Positions 44,892 through 52,670 of a stretch of 64,000 nt of DNA are shown one piece after another. Location of the stretch: NCBI GenBank assembly GCA_964535575.1, contig CAZHTC010000007.1, positions 101,483 through 165,482 of the forward strand, in the 5' to 3' direction. Made by a program: the position numbers and the translations under genes. The DNA comes from JAGPCK01 sp964535575 (GTDB lineage Bacteria; Bacteroidota; Bacteroidia; UKL13-3). Position 1 is the stretch's first letter; each line of letters opens with the position of its first letter. The notes below the pieces were generated by a model. The model did not search any database and was not told the origin of the DNA. It saw nothing but the letters and a program-made list of their open reading frames with translations.

Positions 44892-44912
44892 GGTTGGCGT
44901 TCCCCGCCAACC
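44892..44912. repeat. REP hairpin, left copy
   Basis: 21-bp imperfect palindrome, GGTTGGCG stem, TTCCC centre, CGCCAACC. Perfect reverse complement of the right copy. Confidence 0.75.
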
Positions 44913-44922
44913 TCCGCAAGGC

Positions 44923-45429
44923 TCAACACCAATCCAAATAATGTTCAAGGAAGGCAAAAGGAGTAGGTTGTCCGGCATAAAATGAGGCGGATGAATAAAC
45001 ATACTCTTCAGGAACGCTGCAAAGTTGCCATTTCCCCTTCATTGGATTGGTGTGAATGTATTCCAGTTTCTGCTCTGCAATCTGCCGGCTTTCTATTTTG
45101 ATGGATCTGGGCCTTCTTTCCCAAAAGTGGTATAGCCGGTCGTTTTGTGTTGAGCGGTAGTTGTTCAGTTCATTTGTTACCTGCAACAAAAGAAATTTCT
45201 TAAACTGATGAGCGGTGTAACCGGTAAGTTTCTTTTCGGCTTCGGTAATATCCTTATCTGCGGCAGGCGACCATAAAACATGGATGTGATTGGGCATGAT
45301 AACAAATCCATGTATCTTGCAATAGTGATGATCACTCAGCCAGCGCATACTGCCAATAACCATATCTTTTATCCGGTTATCTTGCATAAGGGTTTGCCAG
45401 TTGAGGATGGTTGCAGAAAAGAAAAACAT
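44923..45429 (-). CDS. REP-associated tyrosine transposase (RAYT, TnpA_REP)
   Basis: 168 residues from the ATG at 45429. The frame continues upstream through the REP itself to a TTG at 45471, but MFFFSATILNW is the family's normal start. HUH nuclease signature MPNHIHVLW (H48, H50) and a tyrosine in EYIHTNP (Y124) are present. Members cleave and join single-stranded DNA at REP hairpins, and most are fixed single copies without known transposition. The gene is bracketed by two REP hairpins. Confidence 0.88.
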   Translation of the reverse strand: MFFFSATILNWQTLMQDNRIKDMVIGSMRWLSDHHYCKIHGFVIMPNHIHVLWSPAADKDITEAEKKLTGYTAHQFKKFLLLQVTNELNNYRSTQNDRLYHFWERRPRSIKIESRQIAEQKLEYIHTNPMKGKWQLCSVPEEYVYSSASFYAGQPTPFAFLEHYLDWC

Positions 45430-45452
45430 AGTCAAATATAAGAAATTAGGAT

Positions 45453-45473
45453 GGTTGGCGGGGAACGCCAACC
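45453..45473. repeat. REP hairpin, right copy
   Basis: Same palindrome as the left copy, inverted. Its sequence is also readable as the first codons of the transposase frame (LAFPANHP), which is why the frame seems longer. Confidence 0.75.
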
Positions 45474-45480
45474 ATGGACA

Positions 45481-45561
45481 GAATTCGAAGGTTATTTAGC
45501 GGGAATTGGATTTATTGTGGCCGGCATATTACTTATACTTGGCTATTTAAAATGGGAGTAA
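45481..45561 (+). pseudogene. short membrane-protein C-terminal fragment next to the REP element
   Basis: GAATTC at 45481 starts an open frame reading EFEGYLAGIGFIVAGILL and on to LGYLKWE, a single hydrophobic helix, ending at a TAA at 45561. It has no start codon and begins exactly where the REP element ends. It may be the tail of a gene interrupted by the element. It is too short for certainty. Confidence 0.3.
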
Positions 45562-45621
45562 CAACCCACAGCGGATTATTTAGTATCAATAAAAAAATCA
45601 AGAAACGACATTAAAAAAATC

Positions 45622-46506
45622 TTACTGCAAATTCAGTTTTTCGCCTTCGCGTTCAATTTTTTTACCGGCCAGCATTCCCAAAAGCAAAGCGAGTTTCTTT
45701 TTCATTTCGGTGCGGGGAACAATAAAATCAACAAATCCGTGCTCCAATAAAAATTCAGAACTTTGAAATCCTTTCGGCAAATCTTTCCCTATAGTTTCGC
45801 GTATTACACGCGGGCCTGCAAAACCAATCAATGCCTCAGGTTCGGCAATATTAAAATCGCCCAGCATGGCAAACGATGCGGTTACACCACCGGTAGTGGG
45901 GTCGGTTAAAATAGATAAATACGGAATGCCTTCCTTATCAAGCAAGGCGAGTTTGGCTGATGTTTTGGCCATTTGCATGAGCGAGAAAGCGGCCTCCATC
46001 ATGCGGGCACCACCCGATTTGGAAATCATGATGAAGGGGATTTTATGCTCGCGGGCATAATCAATGCTGCGGGCAATTTTTTCGCCCACCACAGCACCCA
46101 TAGAGCCGCCAATAAAACCAAAATCCATACAGCAAACCACCACAGGCAATCCCTCCATATTTCCGGTGGCTGCGCGGGCAGCATCTTTCAACCCTGTTTT
46201 TTTAATAGTATCGGTAATGCGGTCCTTGTAACTTTTGGTATCGGTAAATTCGAGCGGGTCGGCCGGGTAAATGTTATCGAACAACTCGGTAAATTGGTGC
46301 TCGTCAAATAAAATATCGAAGTATTCTTTAGAGCCGATTTTTTCGTGCAGTCCGCAACTGGTACACACCCACATATTGGCCTGCATATCTTTGGTAAGAA
46401 TTGCTTTTTTGCATCTGCCGCACTTATGCCAAAGCCCGTCAGGAGTTGATTTTTTCTCCTTGGTGGCAGTGGTAATTCCTTCTTTAACCCTTTTAAACCA
46501 ACTCAT
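45622..46506 (-). CDS. accD: acetyl-CoA carboxylase, carboxyltransferase subunit beta
   Basis: 294 residues. Its N-terminal zinc ribbon has four Cys (WHKCGRCKKAI and VCTSCGLHEK). The crotonase-like core contains FGFIGGSMGAVVGEKIARS and KSGGARMMEAAFSLMQMAKT, ending PTTGGVTASFAMLGD (in parts). The beta chain carries carboxybiotin to acetyl-CoA with AccA to give malonyl-CoA. AccA, AccB and AccC are not in the window. The gene follows fbaB and an unusual hairpin. Confidence 0.95.
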   Translation of the reverse strand: MSWFKRVKEGITTATKEKKSTPDGLWHKCGRCKKAILTKDMQANMWVCTSCGLHEKIGSKEYFDILFDEHQFTELFDNIYPADPLEFTDTKSYKDRITDTIKKTGLKDAARAATGNMEGLPVVVCCMDFGFIGGSMGAVVGEKIARSIDYAREHKIPFIMISKSGGARMMEAAFSLMQMAKTSAKLALLDKEGIPYLSILTDPTTGGVTASFAMLGDFNIAEPEALIGFAGPRVIRETIGKDLPKGFQSSEFLLEHGFVDFIVPRTEMKKKLALLLGMLAGKKIEREGEKLNLQ

Positions 46507-46520
46507 ATTTTTATTTATAA

Positions 46521-46574
46521 GGTTAACCTGAATTACACGTTGCTTTTGAAAGCAAAATATAATTCAGGTCAACC
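46521..46574 (-). other. long hairpin between fbaB and accD
   Basis: Arms 46521-46535 (GGTTAACCTGAATTA) and 46560-46574 (TAATTCAGGTCAACC) pair with one mismatch; a second hairpin TGCTTT-TG-AAAGCA lies in the loop (46541-46554). It sits in the fbaB-accD gap, after the fbaB stop and before the accD ATG. No long T run follows, so a terminator is uncertain; mRNA stability or accD leader structure are alternatives. Confidence 0.5.
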
Positions 46575-46580
46575 GGTTAC

Positions 46581-47639
46581 TTACGCAATGGTAATGTCCT
46601 TGTTGAGGTACACATCCTGAATGGCATTCAGCAAGGTCACTCCGTCTTTCATTGGTTTCTGAAACGCTTTACGTCCCGAAATCAAACCTTGTCCACCGGC
46701 ACGCTTGTTTACCACGGCAGTCATTACGGCTTCAGCCATATCGCTTGCTCCTTTTGATTCACCGCCCGAGTTAATCAATCCCTGACGACCCATATAGCAA
46801 TTAGCTACCTGGTAGCGGGCAAGGTCAATCGGATGATCGGTGGTTAATTCTTCGTACACTTTTTTATGTGTTTTACCAAAGCTCAGTGCGTTGTATCCGC
46901 CATTGGTGTTTGGTAATTTTTGTTTGATGATATCGGCCTGAATAGTTACCCCTAAATGATTGGCTTGTCCGGTTAGGTCGGCAGCTGTGTGGTAATCTAC
47001 ACCGTCTTTTTTAAATGAACCGTTGCGCAGGTAACACCATAAAATGGTACCCATACCCAATTCGTGTGCGCGCTCAAATGCAGCAGCCACTTCCTGAATC
47101 TGGCGGGCCGACTCATCGGAGCCGAAATAGATAGTAGCACCTACTGCAGTAGCACCCAGATTCCAGGCTTCATCAACCGAACCAAACATGATTTGGTCAA
47201 ACTTGTTGGGATAGCTCAGAAATTCGTTGTGGTTAATTTTTACAATGAACGGAATTTTGTGGGCATACTTGCGCGAGCAGGCAGCCAGTACACCGTAGGT
47301 AGAAGCCACTGCATTGCAACCACCTTCAATAGCAAGCTTCACAATGTTTTCGGGGTCAAAGTAAGCAGGGTTCGGTGCAAATGACGCCCCCCCTGAGTGT
47401 TCAATCCCCTGATCAACCGGAAGGATTGATACATAACCTGTTCCGGCTAAACGACCGGTATTGTAGATGCTGTTAAGGCTTCTTAATACCTGAGGGTTGC
47501 GGTTAGACTGGGCAAACACCCGGTCTACAAAATCGCCACCCGGCAAATGCAGGGAATTCTTGGAAATGGTTTTACATTCGTGTTTCAAAAGTTTGTCGGC
47601 ATCGTTGCCTAACAATTCGGTAATTTGGCTGGTATTCAT
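46581..47639 (-). CDS. fbaB: class I fructose-bisphosphate aldolase (FbaB/DhnA type)
   Basis: 352 residues. Cleaves fructose-1,6-bisphosphate to triose phosphates with a Schiff-base lysine. It aligns with E. coli FbaB: PFIVKINHNEF, ATAVGATIYFGS, a Schiff-base lysine region ADIIKQKLP and NGGYNAL, and RYQVANCYMGRQGLINSGGES (in parts). The metal-dependent class II enzyme is unrelated. Own -7 box (minus, 47677-47684). Confidence 0.93.
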   Translation of the reverse strand: MNTSQITELLGNDADKLLKHECKTISKNSLHLPGGDFVDRVFAQSNRNPQVLRSLNSIYNTGRLAGTGYVSILPVDQGIEHSGGASFAPNPAYFDPENIVKLAIEGGCNAVASTYGVLAACSRKYAHKIPFIVKINHNEFLSYPNKFDQIMFGSVDEAWNLGATAVGATIYFGSDESARQIQEVAAAFERAHELGMGTILWCYLRNGSFKKDGVDYHTAADLTGQANHLGVTIQADIIKQKLPNTNGGYNALSFGKTHKKVYEELTTDHPIDLARYQVANCYMGRQGLINSGGESKGASDMAEAVMTAVVNKRAGGQGLISGRKAFQKPMKDGVTLLNAIQDVYLNKDITIA

Positions 47640-47676
47640 TTTTTATCAGTCTGTTTTTAATTAATGAAAAGGATTG

Positions 47677-47684
47677 CAAAAGTA
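47677..47684 (-). promoter_or_regulatory. -7 promoter box of fbaB
   Basis: Minus strand TACTTTTG, 37 nt before the ATG at 47639. Confidence 0.5.
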
Positions 47685-47716
47685 AGCATTTTTCTAAAAG
47701 TGAAAATATTTGATAT

Positions 47717-48136
47717 ATGAAACTCATTATTAAGGGTGTACATCAGATAAGTGACCGGGAACTCACTTATATGGTAAGAGAAAAGGTATTTATAGAGGAG
47801 CAAAAGGTGCCTCGCGATATTGAATTCGAATATGAAGACGAAAGTCATCCGTATCTGGCATTTTTAGAGGGAGAACCTGTAGGTACGGCCCGCTGGCGCA
47901 AAACAGCCGAAGGAATAAAATTAGAACGGTTTGCGGTGCTTAAGGAGCACAGAAATAAAGGTATCGCTACGAGTCTTTTAAAAAGAATATTAGAAGATTT
48001 GGAGTCCGAAAAAATTTTTTACCTGCATGCCCAAACTTCGGCTGCTGCATTTTACATTAAACACGGTTTTGAAGCCAAGGGAGAGCCTTTTAGCGAGGCG
48101 GGGTTGGAACATATTAAAATGTACCTGCACAGGTAA
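47717..48136 (+). CDS. GNAT family N-acetyltransferase
   Basis: 139 residues, ElaA/YjdJ-like GNAT. Motif A is AVLKEHRNKGIATSLLKRILEDL and motif B ends FYIKHGFEAKGEPF. No recognised substrate. Separate from fbaB (divergent), own gene. Confidence 0.82.
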   Translation: MKLIIKGVHQISDRELTYMVREKVFIEEQKVPRDIEFEYEDESHPYLAFLEGEPVGTARWRKTAEGIKLERFAVLKEHRNKGIATSLLKRILEDLESEKIFYLHAQTSAAAFYIKHGFEAKGEPFSEAGLEHIKMYLHR

Positions 48137-48149
48137 CTCACTTTTTACA

Positions 48150-48157
48150 TACATTTG
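48150..48157 (+). promoter_or_regulatory. -7 promoter box of the T9SS gene
   Basis: TACATTTG, 26 nt before the ATG at 48184; the same octamer precedes the other T9SS gene at 29365. Confidence 0.45.
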
Positions 48158-48183
48158 GATAAAATAAATTATAGTAATACAGG

Positions 48184-50271
48184 ATGAAAAAAATACTATT
48201 ACCTGCTTTTTTAACCGTACTCACGGGTGCCTTGTTTGCACAATCTGCTTCAAAAGATTATGCCGTTATGTTGCAGGCCGAAGTTCAGGAGTCTCCTGCT
48301 TCCATAAAAATAAAATGGCCATTAGATAAATCAACCGGAGTTCAGTATTTCGTGTACCGGAAAACATCAGAATCAAGGCAGTGGACGGATACGCTGGCTA
48401 CCCTTGACAGTACGGCCACTGAACTTACCGATAACAATGTGACTTCAGGAAAAACCTACGAGTACTTTGTAAAAAAACGCAAACCCGGATTAGCCATGTA
48501 TGGGCAGCCGTCAAGCAGTTCGTATTTTTATCCTTTTGCTACGGGGTATATCCGCACAGGTATAAAAATTCCGGCACGCGACTCAAGAGGTAAATTAATT
48601 TTATTGGTTGACCAGAATTATGTAACCCCGCTTGCATCCGAAATTACCACCCTCGAAAACGATTTAATAGGAGACGGATGGGAAATTATTCGTCATGATA
48701 TTGCCCGAAATGCCACAGTAGTTTCGGTAAAACAAACCATCGCCTCTGACGTTTCTTCGCAGTCAAATGTAAAATCATTGTACCTGCTTGGTCATATACC
48801 TGTTCCTTATTCAGGCGGATTTAAAGCAGCCAGTGGATTTGATTATCCGCCTGACGGGCATCCCGACCACAGCGGAGCCTGGCCGGCCGATTTATATTAC
48901 GGCACCATGAATGAAGCCGCCTGGACAGATGTTTCGGTATCAGATTCTACCTCGGGACGCGTGCAAAACCGCAACCTTCCGGGCGATGGAAAATATGATC
49001 AAAACAGCATTTACCCCGATTCGGTTTCATTGGAAATCGGGCGTGTTGATTTTGTAAATTTACCTGCTTTTGGATTAAGTGATACAGCATTAATGAGACG
49101 TTACCTGAGCAAGGCACATAATTTTAAAATGGGGTTGGTTAAAGCCGAGCGCAGAGGTTTGGTTTCCGACAATTTTGGGCCTATGGGCGGGGAAGCATTT
49201 GCTTCATCAGGCTACCGGCCTTTTTCAACGATGTTTGGCGATTCGGTAAAAACAGTTGGCGGTGGCGGTGCATACCTTACCGAAATGCGCACCAATTCTT
49301 ATTTATGGGCGTATGGGACCGGAGCCGGAAGCTATACAAGCGTGGGCGGCATAGGTACCACTACCGATTTTGCAAACGACAGTTTGAAAAATGTTTTCTC
49401 GATGTTGTTTGGAAGTTATTTTGGCGACTGGGATGCACAAAACAATGTATTGCGTGCTCCTCTGGCGCACAAGGGATGGACCTTAACCTGTATGTGGTCG
49501 GGTCGGCCATACGGCATCATGCATCCTATGGCCATTGGCGAAAATATCGGGTACTGCACCCGCCTGTCGCAAAATAATCTGGACGAAACATTTTACCTGA
49601 ATCCAAGAAATAACAAGGGCTACTCGCAAAACTACAACCCCACTTCCATTCACCTGGCTTTGATGGGCGACCCAAGTTTGCGTTTACATCCGGTTTTACC
49701 AATAACCAATTTAACGCTTACCACCATCAACCAGCAGCGCCATGTGGTATTAACTTGGAACCGGTCGGCTGATAATAATATCACCTCCTACCGTGTTTAT
49801 CGCTCTAATACGCGCAACGGCAGTTATGCTTTACTTGGAGCAGTGCCTGCTACCGATAGCACCTATACTGACGGAACTGCCCTTGACGGGGTAAATTATT
49901 ATCAGGTTAAAGCAGTAAAACTCGAGTCGTCTTTTAGCGGAACTTATTACAATACCAGCCTTGGGGTTATGGATACCATTAGTGCCCGCAGGTATGTTGG
50001 CTTATCCGATATGAATGACGATGATTATTTCACCTTGTATCCAAATCCGGCAGCCAATGAGTTTTACATAAAAGCAGCAGTTGAAAATGCCACAGTTACC
50101 GTTTCCTTATTTGATATTAACGGCCATGCCGTGCGCACAACAGAGTTTGGACATGTTCAAAGTACTCAATCGGTTAAAATGGATGTAACCGGTTTGGCTA
50201 ATGGAGTTTATTACGTTCAGATAAAAGATGCCTCGCGCAGTACCACCCGAAAATTGGTATTGATGCGATAA
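48184..50271 (+). CDS. exported T9SS protein with fibronectin-like domains and sorting tail
   Basis: 695 residues. Signal peptide (MKKILLPAFLTVLTGALFAQ), a fibronectin type III-like segment near the start (SPASIKIKWPLDKSTGVQYFVYRK), a central ~400-residue domain with LYLLGHIPVPYSGGF and GHPDHSGAWPADLYYG that I cannot assign, another FN3-like segment before the C-terminus (LTTINQQRHVVLTWNRSADNNITSYRVYRS in parts), and a Por sorting domain (YFTLYPNPAANEFYIKA, ending GLANGVYYVQIKDASRSTTRKLVLMR, in parts). Expected to be delivered to the surface by the type IX system. Confidence 0.82.
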   Translation: MKKILLPAFLTVLTGALFAQSASKDYAVMLQAEVQESPASIKIKWPLDKSTGVQYFVYRKTSESRQWTDTLATLDSTATELTDNNVTSGKTYEYFVKKRKPGLAMYGQPSSSSYFYPFATGYIRTGIKIPARDSRGKLILLVDQNYVTPLASEITTLENDLIGDGWEIIRHDIARNATVVSVKQTIASDVSSQSNVKSLYLLGHIPVPYSGGFKAASGFDYPPDGHPDHSGAWPADLYYGTMNEAAWTDVSVSDSTSGRVQNRNLPGDGKYDQNSIYPDSVSLEIGRVDFVNLPAFGLSDTALMRRYLSKAHNFKMGLVKAERRGLVSDNFGPMGGEAFASSGYRPFSTMFGDSVKTVGGGGAYLTEMRTNSYLWAYGTGAGSYTSVGGIGTTTDFANDSLKNVFSMLFGSYFGDWDAQNNVLRAPLAHKGWTLTCMWSGRPYGIMHPMAIGENIGYCTRLSQNNLDETFYLNPRNNKGYSQNYNPTSIHLALMGDPSLRLHPVLPITNLTLTTINQQRHVVLTWNRSADNNITSYRVYRSNTRNGSYALLGAVPATDSTYTDGTALDGVNYYQVKAVKLESSFSGTYYNTSLGVMDTISARRYVGLSDMNDDDYFTLYPNPAANEFYIKAAVENATVTVSLFDINGHAVRTTEFGHVQSTQSVKMDVTGLANGVYYVQIKDASRSTTRKLVLMR

Positions 50272-50298
50272 GGTATTTGGGAAAAAGAAAGTTCTGTG

Positions 50299-50306
50299 TA
50301 CTTTTG
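50299..50306 (+). promoter_or_regulatory. -7 promoter box upstream of the tRNA-Leu region
   Basis: TACTTTTG; would transcribe the broken copy and the full tRNA-Leu together. Confidence 0.5.
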
Positions 50307-50318
50307 CATCCCCGATAT

Positions 50319-50386
50319 GCGCGGGTGGCGAAATTGGTACCCCGATATACATCGGGAGCGCTGGTTTCACCAACACAAGCAAACAC
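50319..50386 (+). pseudogene. partial, broken tRNA-Leu copy
   Basis: The first 21 nt (acceptor 5' side, D-stem and D-loop start) equal those of the tRNA-Leu at 50387, 68 nt downstream. Then comes a 16-nt insert CCCGATATACATCGGG, an independent hairpin, and only AGCGCTGG follows as in the real tRNA. No anticodon arm, T arm or 3' acceptor half is found. Confidence 0.55.
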
Positions 50387-50470
50387 GCGCGGGTGGCGAA
50401 ATTGGTAGACGCGCTGGTCTCAGAAGCCAGTGGGGTAACACCTATAGGAGTTCGACTCTCCTCTCGCGCA
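50387..50470 (+). tRNA. tRNA-Leu (anticodon CAG)
   Basis: 84 nt including discriminator A. Acceptor GCGCGGG/CTCGCGC, anticodon stem CTGGT/GCCAG with loop CTCAGAA (anticodon CAG), long variable arm typical of Leu, T arm with TTCGA. CCA is not fully encoded. Followed by a terminator. Confidence 0.93.
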
Positions 50471-50476
50471 CAAATA

Positions 50477-50510
50477 AAAAACCCATGCTTTTAAAGCGTG
50501 GGTTTTTATT
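50477..50510 (+). terminator. terminator after tRNA-Leu
   Basis: AAAAACCCATGCTTT pairs with AAAGCGTGGGTTTTT (one mismatch), loop of 2 nt, T run after. It shows that any ATG at 50498 is inside a terminator and not a gene start. Confidence 0.75.
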
Positions 50511-50560
50511 TTAAAAACGAAAACAATCATCTCTTCGTTACTTTCACTAAACTTGCAACT

Positions 50561-51868
50561 GTGAAACGCGTACTTTACATTGCTTATTACTGGCCTCCCT
50601 GCGGAGGAATCGGCCCGGTGCGAAATGTAAAGTTCACCAAATATTTTCGCGATTTTGGATGGGAGCCGGTGATTTATGCCCCTCAAAACGCCCAATACCC
50701 GCTGCAGGATGAGAGTACCTTTAAAGATTTACCGGCAGGAGTTGAAATAATAAAAACTCCCATCAGCGAACCCTATGCTTTTTTTAATTTGTTGAAAGGG
50801 AAAAAGAAAAACGAGGCGGTAAAAGATGTGTTTTTGGTAAAGGATAACGGGAACAGTTTTATGCATCGTTTGGGATTGTGGGTGCGAGCCAATTTTTTCA
50901 TTCCCGATGCAAGGGCAGCATGGATCAAACCTTCGGTAAATTTCCTGAGAAAGTATTTAAAAGAGCATCCGGTGGACGCCATGATATCCTACGGGCCGCC
51001 ACACTCCATGCACCTCATAGCACTGGCGTTACACCGCGAGATGGGTATTCCGTGGATAAGCGATTGGCAGGATCCGTGGACCCAGATTGATTACTACGAA
51101 AAATTCCCGATGAGAAATTCGGCTCGAAAAAAACACGAGCAATTAGAGCAGGATGTTTTGCGCACGGCTAACCGGGTGGTGATGGTGAGTAAAAGCTGGT
51201 GTGAAGATTTGGAAAAACTCAGCGGTCGTAAGATAAATTATATTCCGTTTGGGTATGATGAAGATGATTTTAGCGGAATAGTTCCACAACAAACAGGTAA
51301 ATTTATCATCAGCCATTTTGGATCCTTTGGTATCGATCGAAATCCGGAAGCATTATGGATTGCCTTGCAGGAGTTGTGCAACGAAAACAGTTCTTTTGAT
51401 AAAAATCTGGAAATTCATCTGGCCGGGCATGTAGATACATCGGTATTTGATGCTATAGAAAAAGCAGGGCTAAAAAAATCATTGCACTACGAGTCATTCA
51501 TCGGTAAGGATTCTCTGTTTCAGCAATTGGTAAACTCGGCTGTGCAATTAGTGCTTATAAACCGTCCCGAACCCGGATTAGCCTATAATAATAAAGGCCG
51601 CATTCCGGCAAAAATCTTTGAATGTTTGGGTGCCCGCAAACCTGTTCTTGTGATAGGCCCGCACGATGGCGATGTAGCTGCTATTGTAAAAGAAACAGGT
51701 GCCGGACAAAATTACGACTATCATGAAACGGCTGCCATAAAATTGGCCATAAAAGAATGGTATCAACAATGGCAAAGTAATCCATTACTACATTTAGAAT
51801 CAGATTCCGGAATTTATAGTTTTAATAACTTGTGCAAACAAATGAGCGGGTTATTAAATCAACTTTAA
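50561..51868 (+). CDS. glycosyltransferase, GT4-like
   Basis: 435 residues from a GTG at 50561. KRVLYIAYYWPPCGGIGPVRNVKF is a GT-B N-terminal Rossmann start; the C-terminal half contains YIPFGYDEDDF and an E-rich KIFECLGARKPVLVIGP motif that binds the sugar nucleotide. A longer frame begins at 50498 inside the tRNA terminator and is rejected. Likely transfers sugar in cell-surface polysaccharide synthesis; the next genes on the other strand are GT2 and epimerase. Confidence 0.82.
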   Translation: MKRVLYIAYYWPPCGGIGPVRNVKFTKYFRDFGWEPVIYAPQNAQYPLQDESTFKDLPAGVEIIKTPISEPYAFFNLLKGKKKNEAVKDVFLVKDNGNSFMHRLGLWVRANFFIPDARAAWIKPSVNFLRKYLKEHPVDAMISYGPPHSMHLIALALHREMGIPWISDWQDPWTQIDYYEKFPMRNSARKKHEQLEQDVLRTANRVVMVSKSWCEDLEKLSGRKINYIPFGYDEDDFSGIVPQQTGKFIISHFGSFGIDRNPEALWIALQELCNENSSFDKNLEIHLAGHVDTSVFDAIEKAGLKKSLHYESFIGKDSLFQQLVNSAVQLVLINRPEPGLAYNNKGRIPAKIFECLGARKPVLVIGPHDGDVAAIVKETGAGQNYDYHETAAIKLAIKEWYQQWQSNPLLHLESDSGIYSFNNLCKQMSGLLNQL

Positions 51869-52659
51869 CCAAACCGCCACTTACGGTAAGTTTTAAACAA
51901 AGCTGTTTCTTTAAGCAGCGCAATCAGTTTTATTTTCAGCACCATCAGCGGGTGAAGCAGGTAATTAAGAAAGGTGATATGCAAAGGGAAATGACTTCTG
52001 CTATATTTTAGTGTTTCTCTTAAACTGCGTGAACGGTTGTTGTAACTGAATCCAACCGTTTCATATTCGGCTACAATGGTATTCACGTAAACGGCATTGT
52101 TTTTTTTCTGCTTGAAGTAACGGATGAGCCATTCAAGATCGGCAAGAATTTTATAGTTGAGATTATAATTTCCGATATTTTTAAATGTGCTGCGGTGAAA
52201 AAATACTCCCTGATGATTAACAGGGATGGTATAAAAAAACGAAGCTAATGTTAACGGTTTTCCAGTTGTGTAATTTACTCCGCTGGGTTCGTTTTTGGTA
52301 ATCACTTTTCCGTAAATCAAGTCATGATTTATTTCGCGACCGTTAAAAATTTGGGTAAGAATATGTGACGAAGCAAAGGTGTCGCCAGCGTTTAAAAAAT
52401 ACAACCATTGTCCTTTGGCCTGAGCAATCCCTTTATTCATGGCATCGTAAATTCCATTATCTTTTTCGCTCACCACATGAACCTGTGAGTCGTTGTATGA
52501 TTGAATAATGGAAAGGGTCCGGTCTTTTGATGCTCCGTCAATAATTAAATGTTCGTAATTGGTAAAAGTTTGTTTTTTTACGCTTTCTAATGTTTCGCCA
52601 ATGTAAGCGGCTGCGTTGTAGGTAACGGTAACAATGGTAAGAAGTGGGGCCTCATTCAT
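51865..52659 (-). CDS. glycosyltransferase family 2 (copy 1)
   Basis: 264 residues. GT-A fold with PLLTIVTVTYNAAAYIGETLESVKKQTF, LIIDGASKDRTLSIIQSY and DKGIYDAMNKGIAQAKGQWLYFLNAGD as nucleotide and metal sites (in parts). The neighbour at 52671 has nearly the same motif order, so these are a tandem duplicate, 11 bp apart. Same operon as the GDP-mannose epimerase homologue. Sugar specificity unknown. Confidence 0.88.
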   Translation of the reverse strand: MNEAPLLTIVTVTYNAAAYIGETLESVKKQTFTNYEHLIIDGASKDRTLSIIQSYNDSQVHVVSEKDNGIYDAMNKGIAQAKGQWLYFLNAGDTFASSHILTQIFNGREINHDLIYGKVITKNEPSGVNYTTGKPLTLASFFYTIPVNHQGVFFHRSTFKNIGNYNLNYKILADLEWLIRYFKQKKNNAVYVNTIVAEYETVGFSYNNRSRSLRETLKYSRSHFPLHITFLNYLLHPLMVLKIKLIALLKETALFKTYRKWRFG

Positions 52660-52670
52660 TGGGAATACAA

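Larger units (their letters stand above)
44885..45480. mobile_element. REP-flanked RAYT element (REPtron)
   Basis: Two hairpins, 44892-44912 and 45453-45473, are perfect reverse complements of each other and each is a stem of GGTTGGCG pairing with CGCCAACC around a 5-nt loop. Outside, TGTCCA (44885-44890) and TGGACA (45475-45480) extend the inverted repeat. The transposase gene lies between on the minus strand. This is the usual structure of a REP-associated tyrosine transposase with its two guarding REP sequences. Confidence 0.8.

Noticed and set aside
45430..45471. TTG-started N-terminal extension of the RAYT transposase
   Set aside because: It translates the REP hairpin; family alignment begins at the ATG at 45429.
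45622..46506. accD and fbaB as an operon with accA
   Set aside because: accA is not present in the window; the two genes are only neighbours.
50498..50560. ATG start for the GT4 glycosyltransferase
   Set aside because: It falls inside the tRNA-Leu terminator hairpin; the GTG at 50561 starts the conserved domain.
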